The notes beneath the pieces were generated by a model. It worked only from the letters and a program-made list of their open reading frames with translations. It was not told where the DNA came from and ran no database searches. Shown piece after piece: positions 26,169-35,782 of a DNA stretch of 64,000 bases. Positions within the stretch are counted from its first letter, which is position 1; each line of letters begins with the position of its first letter. This DNA comes from Streptococcus downei MFe28 (lineage in GTDB: Bacteria > Bacillota > Bacilli > Lactobacillales > Streptococcaceae), in NCBI RefSeq assembly GCF_900459175.1, contig NZ_UHFA01000002.1, forward strand, positions 1,736,001 through 1,800,000, read 5' to 3'. The translations under genes and the position numbers were made by a program.

Positions 26169-27899
26169 AAAAAAGAGGTTGGGACAAAACTATCCCTCAG
26201 CCAACGAAAAAGCAACGGTTTTGATACCGTTGCTTTTTGCTTGACATAGGTAGTCTTGATAAAATATCGTTGACAAAAAAATAATAGAAAGGCTACCTCA
26301 TGTACAGTCACTATAACACAAATCAAACGACTCTGCCACTAGAATTAAGCGCATTCTTACCCCACAACCATCTCGTTTTTACGATTGAAAAGGTGGTCAA
26401 TAAACTAGATGATAATGCCTTTCTAAACTTTTATCATGAGGTTGGGCGGCCTTCTTACCATCCCCAATTACTCCTAGCAGCCCTTTTATTTGCTTATTCT
26501 CAAGGGATCTTTTCCGGACGAAAGATAGAAAAAATGATGGTGGAAAATCTTGCCATGCAATACTTAACAGGTCAGCTGGTGATTTCTTATCGGACAATCA
26601 ATCGTTTTCGTGTGGCTCCTGGGATGGAGGAGCTGATTCGTAATCTCTTTATTGACCTCAACCTTCAGTTGAAAATGGAGGAATTAGTGTCCTTAGAGTG
26701 TTTGTTTATTGACGGGACTAAGATTGAGGCTAACGCTAACAAGTACAGTTTTGTTTGGCGGAAGGCTGTTGATAAATTTTCTGCCAAACTTCAAGCGACT
26801 CTAAAAACCTATTTTCAAGAGGAAATTAATCCTTTGATTCAAGAGGCCATTGTCTTAGATGACCAAGAGCCTGTAACTTCTGAACAATTGACAGAGTTTT
26901 CTCAAATCCTTGAGGAAGAATTGAAATCAGTTAACCAAGCCATCGAAGAAAATCCTGTCAAAGGAAAGGATGAGCGTCAAACAAAGCGTCGGAAACTCAA
27001 GAAAGTCCTTCGAAAGGTAAGGGATGATTTTTCAGCCCGTGCACAAAAGTATGAGACCTATCAAGCCACTTTCACTGGTCGCAATAGTTTTTCAAAGACA
27101 GATACAGACGCCACTTTTATGCGGATGAAAGACGACCACATGAGAAATGGTCAACTGAAGGCTGGCTACAATCTCCAAATCGCTACTGAGAATCAATTTG
27201 TTCTCCACTATGATATCTTCCCAAATCCGACAGACACCAAGACCCTCTTACCATTTTTAGACTCCTATCCCCATGACGCCAAGACTATTGTCGCAGATGC
27301 TGGTTATGGTAGTGAAGAGAACCTACTAACTCTTGACCAAGAGGAAATTAATCACTTGATTAAGTATGGTCGGTTTGATAAGGAACAAAAGAGGGGCTAC
27401 AGAAAGTCTGACAAGAATCTAGCCAATTGGCACTATAATGAAAAAGAGGATAGCTACACCCATCCGGAGGGCTGGAAATATGTGTTTCATCATCTCAAAC
27501 ACCAGAAAACGCAAACAGGTTTTGAACAAGAGATTAAGGTCTACCAGGCTGAGGAGCCTGAATTAGCTCCTCAAAAGGGGCTTTACATCAATGAACGGTA
27601 CCAATACTTAAAGCAAAAAGAAGTTCAAGCGCTTTTATCTCCTGAGGGCAGTCAAGTTTTCGCACAACGCAAGGTTGATGTGGAGCCTGTCTTTGGGCAG
27701 ATAAAGGCTTGTTTGGGTTACAAAAGGTGTCATCTGCGGGGGAAACGACAGGTCAAGATTGACATGGGATTGGCCCTTATGGCCAATAATCTCATCAAAT
27801 ATAACAGGAGAAGCAACCGAACCTAAAAAATAGAGGGTCACCAACAAGTGATCCTCTGTTTTTATGGGGGCAAATGGGTTTTGTCCCAGACTCTTTTTT
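26169..27899 (+). mobile_element. IS1182-family insertion sequence, complete
   Basis: The ends are 22-base inverted repeats with two mismatches: AAAAAAGAGGTTGGGACAAAAC at 26169-26190 (written here as two parts, AAAAAAGAGG and TTGGGACAAAAC) and its complement at 27878-27899. One intact transposase gene fills the element. A 13-bp hairpin at 26207-26238 and a 10-bp hairpin at 27832-27860 inside the ends probably block transcription from outside. No obvious target duplication is seen. Confidence 0.85.
26300..27826 (+). CDS. IS1182-family transposase
   Basis: The 508-residue protein has an N-terminal DUF772-like region (EVGRPSYHPQLLLAALLFAY). The catalytic part of the DDE type includes SLECLFIDGTKIEANANKYS, TDTDATFMRMKDDHMRNGQL and VADAGYGSEENL. 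The end has VDVEPVFGQIKACLGYKRCH, then LRGKRQVKIDMGLALMANNL, with the conserved E. The reading frame is uninterrupted, so the element may still be active. A solitary end of the same type occurs at 47377-47392. Confidence 0.9.
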   Translation: MYSHYNTNQTTLPLELSAFLPHNHLVFTIEKVVNKLDDNAFLNFYHEVGRPSYHPQLLLAALLFAYSQGIFSGRKIEKMMVENLAMQYLTGQLVISYRTINRFRVAPGMEELIRNLFIDLNLQLKMEELVSLECLFIDGTKIEANANKYSFVWRKAVDKFSAKLQATLKTYFQEEINPLIQEAIVLDDQEPVTSEQLTEFSQILEEELKSVNQAIEENPVKGKDERQTKRRKLKKVLRKVRDDFSARAQKYETYQATFTGRNSFSKTDTDATFMRMKDDHMRNGQLKAGYNLQIATENQFVLHYDIFPNPTDTKTLLPFLDSYPHDAKTIVADAGYGSEENLLTLDQEEINHLIKYGRFDKEQKRGYRKSDKNLANWHYNEKEDSYTHPEGWKYVFHHLKHQKTQTGFEQEIKVYQAEEPELAPQKGLYINERYQYLKQKEVQALLSPEGSQVFAQRKVDVEPVFGQIKACLGYKRCHLRGKRQVKIDMGLALMANNLIKYNRRSNRT

Positions 27900-27907
27900 C
27901 TTGTTGT

Positions 27908-28543
27908 TTATTTTGCTTGACCTAATCCAGACTGCTCCTTATCGGTCAATTTGCCATTAGTAAAGTTTAGAATCATCTGACCCTCCTTTTGGCCTTTGGC
28001 TAATTTAAGATTACTGGACCAAACAGCTTGGATCTCAGTTTTATCAGACGATGCTGCTTCTGAAAGGCTATCTGGTGCCCCGTACTTGGCAACCATGCTT
28101 GAATAAGCATAGCCATTCTTCAAATTCTTATAGTCTTTCGCAGAAAAATTAGCATCCCTTTGGTAGGTGTAGCCCTTAATGGAACGAACCAGGGTACTAT
28201 CCTTGAAAAGTTTGACTTCAACTGTGATATTGCCAACATTCCAAGTATAAACATCCAGGGTAATATTACCAGACGCAGGCTTCTCCTGCTTGTGACTTTT
28301 AGGCTCGCCAAAATATTGCTTCAACTGGGCCAGATTAGTACCACCAGTAAAATCATTTTCAGCCTTACCAACCTTAACCTTATCAAAGTTCTTACGAACG
28401 CCATCATGATTGTCAGAACTCTGCAAGGTACTAGAATTCAAACTAAAGGATGAAGAGGAGGTCTTATCCTGATTGTTTTTCTTACAAGAGACCAAGACAA
28501 GGGCAGCTAACAAAGCCACCAGAGCCACTAATACTTTTTTCAT
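27908..28543 (-). CDS. Lipoprotein with BLIP/SmpA-like domains
   Basis: The 211-residue protein has a lipoprotein signal with LVSC and Cys20. Two repeats follow a serine-rich linker: LAQLKQYFGEPKSHKQEK and YKNLKNGYAYSSMVAKYGAP, each followed by beta-rich stretches (VEVKLFKDSTLVRSIKGYTY). This is the same module plan as in the proteins at 7598-9219, here lipid-anchored. Function is unknown. The gene is read towards the IS element, which ends only a few bases past its stop codon. Confidence 0.8.
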   Translation of the reverse strand: MKKVLVALVALLAALVLVSCKKNNQDKTSSSSFSLNSSTLQSSDNHDGVRKNFDKVKVGKAENDFTGGTNLAQLKQYFGEPKSHKQEKPASGNITLDVYTWNVGNITVEVKLFKDSTLVRSIKGYTYQRDANFSAKDYKNLKNGYAYSSMVAKYGAPDSLSEAASSDKTEIQAVWSSNLKLAKGQKEGQMILNFTNGKLTDKEQSGLGQAK

Positions 28544-28585
28544 CTTTGAAACCTTCCCTTTATTCGAATATATATTTTCTCTCTA

Positions 28586-28931
28586 TGGAGCCGGTGGGAG
28601 TCGAACCCACGTCCAAACACCTGCTAACTCATTCGTCTACAACCATAGGTTATGTATTGTTTTAACAAGACTTCGACACATAACTCAAGCCCAAATCTTG
28701 CGAGTCAGTGAATCTCTTTTAGGATGACCTGACTGCATCCCAACGTAGCTTGCTGTTTTTAAGACTAATGAGCAAACACAAGCCATTCGCTATTAGTCAC
28801 ACAGGCAGGTGTTTAGGCTGCTACTGCGTAAGAATTTGTATTTTTTGCAGTTATATTTAACTGGCATTTTTACATCTGCCGATGGGTTGCAAAACAAGCC
28901 TCATAATGCCTGTCGAATCCGTAACGACCCC
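28586..28931 (-). ncRNA. ssrA: tmRNA
   Basis: The minus strand begins GGGGTCGTTACGGATTCGAC and ends GGGTTCGACTCCCACCGGC plus TCCA; the 5' and 3' ends form a 7-bp acceptor stem. The tag frame reads GCA AAA AAT ACA AAT TCT and continues to give AKNTNSYAVAA followed by a stop, the streptococcal proteolysis tag. It rescues ribosomes stalled on broken messages with SmpB. The CCA end is not encoded. Confidence 0.97.
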
Positions 28932-28948
28932 TAATGATTACTTGGCTC

Positions 28949-28977
28949 ATTATAACAAATCCACCTAAAAATAGCAA
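28949..28977 (-). promoter_or_regulatory. Promoter of ssrA
   Basis: On the minus strand TTGCTA (28977-28972), a 17-base spacer and TATAAT (28954-28949), about 18 bases before the mature 5' end. Confidence 0.8.
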
Positions 28978-28994
28978 AAATAAGGGAATTAGGG

Positions 28995-29009
28995 TATAAT
29001 TTTAGCATG
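28995..29009 (+). promoter_or_regulatory. -10 element directly before a leaderless start
   Basis: TATAAT ends at 29000 and the ATG is at 29007, exactly six bases later. Transcription should therefore begin at or next to the start codon. No ribosome site is present. Confidence 0.55.
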
Positions 29010-29609
29010 TATGAATTTACGAAAAAGGCCATCAAATGGCTGGGCTGGCTTATCCTAATTATCTCTGCCATTCTAGTAATCTGGCTCTTTAAAGATGGCA
29101 CCTTAAGCGACTTTGATCGTTTCAAAAACTGGGTTGTCCAGTATAAGATACTATCTCCCTTAATTTTTATCCTCATTCAAATCATCCAGGTCGTTCTCCC
29201 CATCATTCCAGGTGGCGTGACCACTATCGTCGGCTTTGCCGTCTTTGGCTTTTGGCAGGGGCTGATTTACAATTCAGTCGGGATTATTATTGGGAGTATC
29301 ATCCTTTTCGCCCTAGTTCAAAAATACGGTCGCAGGTTTATCCTTCTTTTCGTCAAGGAAGAGACCTTTCTTAAATATGAGGCAAAATTAGAGAGCCCAG
29401 GCTATGAACGATTTTTTATCTTCTGTATGGTCTCCCCAGTTTCACCAGCTGACTTAATGGTTATGGTAACAGGGCTAACCAATATGTCCCTGAAAAAATT
29501 CAGCTTGATTATGCTCTGGACCAAGCCCCTTTCCGTCATCGGTTATAATCTGATTTGGGAACTAGGTGGCAAATGGGCCTACTACCTCTTTGGCTTCTCG
29601 AAGAAATAA
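29007..29609 (+). CDS. TVP38/TMEM64 (DedA-like) membrane protein
   Basis: The 200-residue protein has several membrane helices and the SNARE-associated/VTT-domain phrases VVLPIIPGGVTTIVGFAVFG (about 66-85) and FCMVSPVSPADLMVMVTGLT (about 134-153). These proteins act in lipid or undecaprenyl phosphate handling; the precise substrate is not known here. The ATG at 29007 has no Shine-Dalgarno sequence and sits six bases after a -10 box, so the message is probably leaderless. It is transcribed divergently from ssrA. Confidence 0.88.
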   Translation: MYEFTKKAIKWLGWLILIISAILVIWLFKDGTLSDFDRFKNWVVQYKILSPLIFILIQIIQVVLPIIPGGVTTIVGFAVFGFWQGLIYNSVGIIIGSIILFALVQKYGRRFILLFVKEETFLKYEAKLESPGYERFFIFCMVSPVSPADLMVMVTGLTNMSLKKFSLIMLWTKPLSVIGYNLIWELGGKWAYYLFGFSKK

Positions 29610-29717
29610 AGACATCAGAACCTGCTGGACAGGTTCTTTTATTTTGAGCCAATACCAAATCTAGCAAACTTTAAGGCATGACAAAAGACCGCTAGCTCAA
29701 CTAACGATCTATTCTTT

Positions 29718-29789
29718 TCCACTCTGAGGGAATCGAACCCCCATCTCAAGAACCGGAATCTTACGTGATATCCATTACACTAAGAGTGG
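29718..29789 (-). tRNA. tRNA-Arg (CCG)
   Basis: The minus strand folds into a 72-base cloverleaf with a 7-bp acceptor CCACTCT/AGAGTGG, an anticodon loop TTCCGGT (anticodon CCG) and the T-arm GGGGGTTCGATTCCC. CCA is not encoded. Confidence 0.92.
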
Positions 29790-30026
29790 CAACGGATATT
29801 ATTATACCATGTTCAATTAGATTTTGCTATAGGAAAATCCAAGATTTTGGAATGCCTAAGTTCTCAAAGGAAGTTCTAGTTAATGTCAAAAATTAGAAGT
29901 TTGTCTATGAATTAAGCCTAGCAAATCAAAGGCTAGCTTACCATTTACTTCCCTACAAAACATTCAGCTAGATGGAGTTTCTACTAAAGGCCAGAAAAAA
30001 ATAGCCCGAAAGCTGCTTTTCTTTGC

Positions 30027-31229
30027 TTACAATTCGATATCTCCAAAGAGATCTGCCATTGAGAAGCCTGTTTGGGTTTCTGGTAATTCGTAATCGCGTT
30101 TTTCACGTTTTTGACGACGTGGACGTGATTGACGTTTTTCACCTTGGCCTTGACCTTCAGCATCAGCCGGGCGTTCTTGAAGGGCCTTGATAGACAAGGA
30201 TACACGTTCAGCATCAGCATCAACTGACAAGACCTTAACTTGGACTTCTTGACCAACAGAAAGGACATCTTTTGGATTTTCAACACGTTTGTGTGAAATT
30301 TGAGAGATGTGAACCAGTCCATCGATTCCAGGAAGAACTTCAACAAAAGCTCCAAAGTCAGTCAGACGCTTAACAGTACCATCAATAACATCACCGGCAG
30401 CCAATTTTTGTTCAACTCCGTCCCAAGGTCCAGGGGTTGTTGCCTTAAGTGACAGTGAGATGCGTCCTGCTTCTTCATCAATAGCAAGAACCTTAACATC
30501 AATTTCATCGCCTACAGAAACTACTGACTTAGGTGATACATTGCGTTCATGAGACAATTCAGTCACGTGAACAAGTCCGTCAACACCACCAAGGTCAACA
30601 AAGGCACCAAAGCTTGTCAAACGAGCAACTTTACCTGTAACGATTGAGCCAACTTCAAGTTTTGAGAAAATTTCTTGACGAGCAGCAGCATTCTTTTCTT
30701 CAACAACTTCACGACGTGACAAGATGAATCGATTTTCAGCAGGATCAATTTCTTTAATCTTAGCTTCGATGTCTTGACCAACGAATTGTTCAGTGTTACG
30801 AACAAAACGCGTATCAAGCATTGATGCTGGAATAAATCCACGGAGTCCTTCAAATTCTACTGAAAGGCCACCTTTAACAGCACGAGTTCCCTTAACAGTA
30901 ACGACTTCGCCTTCACGGCCAACAAGTTTATCCCAAGCCTTACGTGCTTCCAAGCGTTTTTTAGAGACAAGATAAGTAACGGTATCTGTGTCTTTTCCTA
31001 CAACCTGACGAAGGACAAGAACTTCAATCTTATCGCCAGCCTTAACAAAATCATTGATGTCAGCTTCACGATCGTTAGTCAATTCACGAAGAGTCAAAAC
31101 ACCTTCGATACCAGTACCTTCTATGATTACGTTTGCTTGACCATTATCAACTGTCAAAACTTCAGCAGTGACAATATCACCAGGGTTAACTTCGCTAACA
31201 CTGTTTAGCAAATCTTCAAATTCATTCAT
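30027..31229 (-). CDS. rpsA: 30S ribosomal protein S1
   Basis: The start is set at [11 protein letters not shown] (31229), giving 400 residues; the upstream in-frame extension has no ribosome site of its own. Four S1 RNA-binding repeats are visible: [59 protein letters not shown] and [21 protein letters not shown] basic, Gln/Arg-rich tail follows. It helps bind and unfold mRNA at initiation in Firmicutes-type form. The gene is monocistronic, between tRNA genes. Confidence 0.96.
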   Translation of the reverse strand: MNEFEDLLNSVSEVNPGDIVTAEVLTVDNGQANVIIEGTGIEGVLTLRELTNDREADINDFVKAGDKIEVLVLRQVVGKDTDTVTYLVSKKRLEARKAWDKLVGREGEVVTVKGTRAVKGGLSVEFEGLRGFIPASMLDTRFVRNTEQFVGQDIEAKIKEIDPAENRFILSRREVVEEKNAAARQEIFSKLEVGSIVTGKVARLTSFGAFVDLGGVDGLVHVTELSHERNVSPKSVVSVGDEIDVKVLAIDEEAGRISLSLKATTPGPWDGVEQKLAAGDVIDGTVKRLTDFGAFVEVLPGIDGLVHISQISHKRVENPKDVLSVGQEVQVKVLSVDADAERVSLSIKALQERPADAEGQGQGEKRQSRPRRQKREKRDYELPETQTGFSMADLFGDIEL

Positions 31230-31345
31230 TCTAAAAAAACCTCCAGCAAGAACTGGTCTATCCAGCACTTGACAACACTATATTTTCTTAAGGCAACCCG
31301 CAAGGACAAACTTGACGGTTTGAGGGCTAACCTCATAACCTCAGA

Positions 31346-31417
31346 CTGGGGTAGCTGGATTCGAACCAACGCATGAGGGAGTCAAAGTCCCTTGCCTTAC
31401 CGCTTGGCTATACCCCA
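31346..31417 (-). tRNA. tRNA-Gln (TTG)
   Basis: The minus strand has acceptor TGGGGTA/TACCCCA, an anticodon loop CTTTGAC (TTG) flanked by AGGGA/TCCCT, a GGTTCGAATCC T-loop and discriminator G. It is 72 bases without encoded CCA. Confidence 0.93.
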
Positions 31418-31567
31418 AAATTTAATACTTACGAGTTTGACTCCATGTTAAACAGAGTTGAACTCAGGCTAAACGCTGGGCAAAAAAGATGAGTTTCCTA
31501 AAGTCCAAGTGACTTAGCGTCAACTCCCTATTTTTGCTGTGCGTTCTTAACGCCTTTAGTATCCTAA

Positions 31568-31648
31568 TGGAAGGGGAGGGATTCGAACCCCCGAACCCGA
31601 AGGAGCGGATTTACAGTCCGCCGCGTTTAGCCTCTTCGCTACCCTTCC
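31568..31648 (-). tRNA. tRNA-Tyr (GTA)
   Basis: An 81-base tRNA with a long variable arm (CTCCTTCGGGTTCGG region). The anticodon stem CGGA/TCCG encloses CTGTAAA (GTA), and the acceptor is GGAAGGG/CCCTTCC with discriminator A. The long arm is expected for bacterial Tyr. Confidence 0.94.
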
Positions 31649-31699
31649 ATGCAACTAGGGTTCATTCTAACATAAAGGAACCCTTAATGTCAACAGTTT

Positions 31700-31930
31700 T
31701 TAATGATTTAGATTGTATTTTTCGATAATAGATTGGACTGCTTGATCCAAGTCCTTATAGGAATCTTTGATGCTTTCATCTTCAACGATTGCAAACTGAC
31801 CATCTACTTCTACAATCTGACCAACCGTCCTTTTTCCAATGGTTAAGGCATATCCAGCCAGTTTTTTCCCTGAAACAAGAATCTGGGCATCTGCTAATTG
31901 AATTTCAATTTTTTTGTCTTTCTTTGCCAT
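31700..31930 (-). CDS. DUF2969 family protein
   Basis: The 76-residue protein (MAKKDKKIEIQLADAQILVS, then GKKLAGYALTIGKRTVGQIV) matches the conserved lactic-acid-bacterial DUF2969 family in length and opening. It is probably cytoplasmic. In streptococci it normally follows ilvE, as here. Function is unknown. The ribosome site AAGGAAG precedes the ATG. Confidence 0.85.
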   Translation of the reverse strand: MAKKDKKIEIQLADAQILVSGKKLAGYALTIGKRTVGQIVEVDGQFAIVEDESIKDSYKDLDQAVQSIIEKYNLNH

Positions 31931-32069
31931 GACTTACTTCCTTGCATTGATAAATTTCCTATTAATTTTACACAAAAAGCCTCAAGCTTGCAAGATGAAA
32001 TGAGAATTATTTCTAATTAGTAGAGTTTCTAAACTGACTAATAGGATTTTGAGAGGTCTCCACTTTTTA

Positions 32070-32108
32070 GCAAAAAACTTCCTGCAAAATCTATTGCAAG
32101 AAGTTCAC
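32070..32108 (-). terminator. Terminator of ilvE
   Basis: On the minus strand AACTTCTTGCAA pairs with TTGCAGGAAGTT around a short loop and is followed by TTTTTTG. Another hairpin (ATTAGT...ACTAAT, 32018-32044) lies further downstream. Confidence 0.75.
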
Positions 32109-32113
32109 TAATG

Positions 32114-33136
32114 TTAATCAACTTTATAAATCCAGCCCTCTGGTCCTTCAATATCACCGAACTGGATACCTGTCAAGAGGTCATAGAGCTTACGAGTGAC
32201 AGGTCCCACTTCTGTTTCGCTGTAGAAAACATGGAAATCATCACCGTGTTGAACGCCACCAATTGGTGAGATGACAGCTGCGGTACCGCAGGCACCTGCT
32301 TCTTTGAAGCGGTCTAGGTCATTGATGAAGACATCGCCTTGGACAGGTTTGAGGCCAAGATTATGCTCTGCCAAATAAAGAAGGGAGTACTTGGTAATGG
32401 ATGGTAGGATGGATGGACTTAGTGGTGTGACGAACTCATCATCCTTGGTAATACCAAAGAAGTTAGCTGAACCCACTTCTTCAATCTTAGTATGAGTTGC
32501 TGGGTCCAGATAGATAACGTCTGAGAAACCAGAATTATGGGCAATATCACCAGGCATGAGGCTAGCCGCATAGTTACCACCGACCTTAGCAGCCCCTGTA
32601 CCATGGGGAGCAGCTCGGTCATAATCGTCTTGAATCAAGAAGTTGGTTGGCTGCAAACCACCCTTGAAGTAATTACCTACTGGCATGGCAAAGACGGTGA
32701 AGATATATTCATCGGCAGGGTGAACACCGATAACATCACCAACTCCAATCAAGAGAGGGCGCAGATAAAGTGTGGCACCTGTACCGTAAGGTGGCACATA
32801 GTCTTCATTGGCCTTGACAACCTGCTTACAAGCATCAATGAACTTGTCTGTTGGTACTTGGGGCATGAGCAGACGGTCAGCCGTGTTTTGCAGGCGGGCC
32901 GCATTGCGGTCTAGACGGAAAAGTTGAACAGAACCATCTTTGGTCCGATAGGCTTTGAGCCCTTCGAAGGCTTGTTGCCCATAGTGGAGAGCTGGAGAAC
33001 TTTCGGAAATATGGAGAGTTGCATCCTCAGTCAACTGTCCATTATCCCACTTGCCATCTTTATAGTAGGAAAGGTAGCGGAAAGGTAGCTTGCGATAGGC
33101 GAAGCCTAGGTTTTCCCAATCTAAATCAACTGTCAT
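32114..33136 (-). CDS. ilvE: Branched-chain amino acid aminotransferase
   Basis: The ATG at 33136 (MTVDLDWENLGFAY) with AGAGG upstream gives 340 residues; a TTG two codons earlier is too close to the ribosome site. This PLP enzyme makes or degrades Val, Leu and Ile. Landmarks are LHYGQQAFEGLKAYRTKDG, the PLP-lysine region GTGAAKVGGNYAASLMP and the late GTAAVISPIGGV. The promoter region carries a likely CodY box, consistent with control by branched-chain amino acid supply. Confidence 0.96.
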   Translation of the reverse strand: MTVDLDWENLGFAYRKLPFRYLSYYKDGKWDNGQLTEDATLHISESSPALHYGQQAFEGLKAYRTKDGSVQLFRLDRNAARLQNTADRLLMPQVPTDKFIDACKQVVKANEDYVPPYGTGATLYLRPLLIGVGDVIGVHPADEYIFTVFAMPVGNYFKGGLQPTNFLIQDDYDRAAPHGTGAAKVGGNYAASLMPGDIAHNSGFSDVIYLDPATHTKIEEVGSANFFGITKDDEFVTPLSPSILPSITKYSLLYLAEHNLGLKPVQGDVFINDLDRFKEAGACGTAAVISPIGGVQHGDDFHVFYSETEVGPVTRKLYDLLTGIQFGDIEGPEGWIYKVD

Positions 33137-33171
33137 AATCAATCCCTCTTTCTATCAGATAATGTGGTTTT

Positions 33172-33227
33172 ATTGTAGACCTTTTTCCAAGCTTTTTCAA
33201 GGCTTTTGTGGAAAAATTCAGAAAATT
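33172..33227 (-). promoter_or_regulatory. ilvE promoter with predicted CodY box
   Basis: On the minus strand TTGAAA (33200-33195), a 17-base spacer and TACAAT (33177-33172). At 33213-33227 the sequence AAAATTCAGAAAATT (plus strand) matches the CodY consensus AATTTTCWGAAAATT at 13 of 15 positions, just upstream of the -35. Confidence 0.7.
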
Positions 33228-33277
33228 TGGTTAATAAAAGAAGCCAGGCGATGAGCTCGTCTAACTTCTTAAAATCT

Positions 33278-35737
33278 TTATTTCACTTCTGCTTGATAAA
33301 CTTCTTCATCAGAAATGCTATCTGAAATGAAGCTACCATTGCTGGTGCGTTCGGATAGGCCAAGGTCTACCAGATTGACTTGCTCAAGCTTACCAGTCTT
33401 AGACATAACTTCAAGGATTTGTTGGTCTTTGGATTCTTCAACCTCAGTACTAAAAAGGTCCAAGTCTTGGGTATTGGCATCCGAAAGGACTGGTCCTGCC
33501 AGGAAGACACGATGTGGCTTGGATTTGAGTTCTCGCAGAACCTGGAGACCACGCCCTGCCCGCTTAGCTAGAGGAATGTCATCCAGAGCCATCCGCTTGA
33601 GACTGCCTCTCTGGGTCAGGATAAAGAAGGACTTGGTATTGGCGATGAAGGCCGCTTTGACGCTATCGCCATCCTTAAGGTTGATGGCCTTGACACCAGC
33701 TGCTTTGCTACCGACTACTGGCACTTCCTCAATAGGGAAGTGAAGGGCATAGCCCTTCTCGGTGATGACCATGACGGCATCCAACTTGATTGGGGCCATA
33801 GCGACCACCTGGTCCTCATCACCCTTGAGCTTGGCATATTTGCTAGACTTGGTCTTATAGCTCCGCCATGGCTGGAATTCGGTTCGGTCTACTCGTTTGA
33901 TTTGGCCCATCTTAGTCACAGCGAAATAAGTCTCAGGTGTGAAATCGTCGATAATTTCAGCGTAGAGGACTTCTTCGTCCGTGGCAAAATTGGTCAGGGT
34001 CTGCGAAAGGTGTTCACCGATGTCCTTCCAGCGAATATCGGTCAATTCATGGACTGGCCGATAGATGACATTACCCAGATTGGTGAAAATCAGCAAGTGC
34101 TGGGTGGTCTTGGCTGGTGCAATCAGAACAGCCTTGTCGTCATCACGCTTGCCCAATTCCTCAGGTGTTGAGGCATTATAGGAGCGGGGGCTGGTGCGTT
34201 TGAGGTAACCACTGCGGGTCAGGCTGACATAGGTATCTTCTTCAACAATCAGGCTGGCTGTGTCAATTTCAATAGCCTGTGCCTGAGCCTGCAATTCAGA
34301 ACGACGGGGGTTGCCGAATTTCTTCTTGACCTCACGAAGTTCACGTTTCATGAGGTTGAACATGGTTCGTTCATCACCGATGATGGCCTTGAGGGTAGCA
34401 ATTTCTTCCCGCAGGGCAGCATCTTCTTCCTCTAAGGTCACAATATCGGTATTGGTCAAACGGTAGAGTTGCAAAGTAACAATGGCTTCCGCCTGTTCCT
34501 CGGTAAAGTCATAAGAGACCTTGAGGTTTTCCTTGGCATCCGCCTTATTTTCCGAAGCCCGAATCAGGGCGATGACTTCGTCCAAGATGGACAGAACCCG
34601 AATAAGTCCCTCAACAATATGGAGGCGTTTTTCAGCCTTCTTCTTGTCGAACTTGGAGCGAGCCACGATAATATCACGCCTGTGGGCAATATAGCTGGTC
34701 AAGATGGGAACAATGCCAACCTGTCTAGGCGTGAAATTATCAATGGCCACCATATTGAAATTATAGTTAATCTGCAGGTCGGTGTACTTGAGCAGGTAGT
34801 TGAGAATGGCCTGACTATCGGCATCCTTCTTGAGCTCAATGGCAATCCGCAGGCCTTCACGGTCGGACTCGTCCCGCACTTCGGCGATACCAGGAACCTT
34901 ATTGTTAATACGGACATCATCAATCTTCTTGACTAGGACGGCCTTATTGACATCGTAAGGAATCTCGGTGACAACAATCTGCTCCTTACCAGCCTTGAGG
35001 GGCTCAATTTCCGTCCGTGAGCGAACGACAATCCGTCCCTTACCCGTTTCATAGGCCTTACGAATTTCATCCGCTCCTTGAATAATGGCGCCAGTCGGCA
35101 GGTCAGGCCCAGGGAGAAATTCCATGAGTTTATCAACCTTAGCCTTGGGATGGTCAATCATATAGATAACTGCATCAATGACCTCAGCCAGATTATGAGG
35201 TGGAATATCAGTCGCATAACCAGCGGAAATCCCTGTTGCCCCATTGACCAAGAGGTTTGGAAAGGCCGCCGGCAGAACCGTTGGCTCCTTTTCGGTATCG
35301 TCAAAGTTCCAGGCCCAGGGCACGGTGTCCTTGTCAATGTCTTGCAGGAGGTAGCCCGCAATTTCTGACAACCTAGCTTCGGTATAACGCATGGCAGCCG
35401 GTGGGTCACCATCCATAGAACCGTTGTTCCCGTGCATTTCGACCAGAATCTCGCGATTCTTCCAGTCCTGAGACATGCGGACCATGGCATCATAGATGGA
35501 AGAGTCACCGTGGGGGTGGAAATTCCCCATAATATTACCGACCGACTTGGCCGACTTCCGGTAGCCCTTCTCAAATGTATTGCCGTCCTTATTCATAGAA
35601 TAAAGAATCCGACGCTGAACAGGCTTGAGACCATCACGAATGTCTGGCAGCGCCCGCTCCTGAATGATGTATTTGGAGTAGCGACCAAAACGCTCTCCCA
35701 TGATGTCCTCGAGGGACATATTTTGAATGTTACTCAT
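33278..35737 (-). CDS. parC: DNA topoisomerase IV subunit A
   Basis: The family start MSNIQNMSLEDIMGERFGRY sets the ATG at 35737 and a length of 819 residues, although no good ribosome site is seen there and an in-frame extension exists. The catalytic tyrosine region AAMRYTEARLSEIAG and the quinolone-determining segment HPHGDSSIYDAMVRM are wild-type in appearance. It decatenates chromosomes together with ParE. Unlike the usual streptococcal order, parE and parC are separated here by an unknown gene and a long structured leader. Confidence 0.95.
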   Translation of the reverse strand: MSNIQNMSLEDIMGERFGRYSKYIIQERALPDIRDGLKPVQRRILYSMNKDGNTFEKGYRKSAKSVGNIMGNFHPHGDSSIYDAMVRMSQDWKNREILVEMHGNNGSMDGDPPAAMRYTEARLSEIAGYLLQDIDKDTVPWAWNFDDTEKEPTVLPAAFPNLLVNGATGISAGYATDIPPHNLAEVIDAVIYMIDHPKAKVDKLMEFLPGPDLPTGAIIQGADEIRKAYETGKGRIVVRSRTEIEPLKAGKEQIVVTEIPYDVNKAVLVKKIDDVRINNKVPGIAEVRDESDREGLRIAIELKKDADSQAILNYLLKYTDLQINYNFNMVAIDNFTPRQVGIVPILTSYIAHRRDIIVARSKFDKKKAEKRLHIVEGLIRVLSILDEVIALIRASENKADAKENLKVSYDFTEEQAEAIVTLQLYRLTNTDIVTLEEEDAALREEIATLKAIIGDERTMFNLMKRELREVKKKFGNPRRSELQAQAQAIEIDTASLIVEEDTYVSLTRSGYLKRTSPRSYNASTPEELGKRDDDKAVLIAPAKTTQHLLIFTNLGNVIYRPVHELTDIRWKDIGEHLSQTLTNFATDEEVLYAEIIDDFTPETYFAVTKMGQIKRVDRTEFQPWRSYKTKSSKYAKLKGDEDQVVAMAPIKLDAVMVITEKGYALHFPIEEVPVVGSKAAGVKAINLKDGDSVKAAFIANTKSFFILTQRGSLKRMALDDIPLAKRAGRGLQVLRELKSKPHRVFLAGPVLSDANTQDLDLFSTEVEESKDQQILEVMSKTGKLEQVNLVDLGLSERTSNGSFISDSISDEEVYQAEVK

Positions 35738-35782
35738 AAGATACAAAGCCATTAAGCGACTCAAAGAAAAATAGGAAACTTG

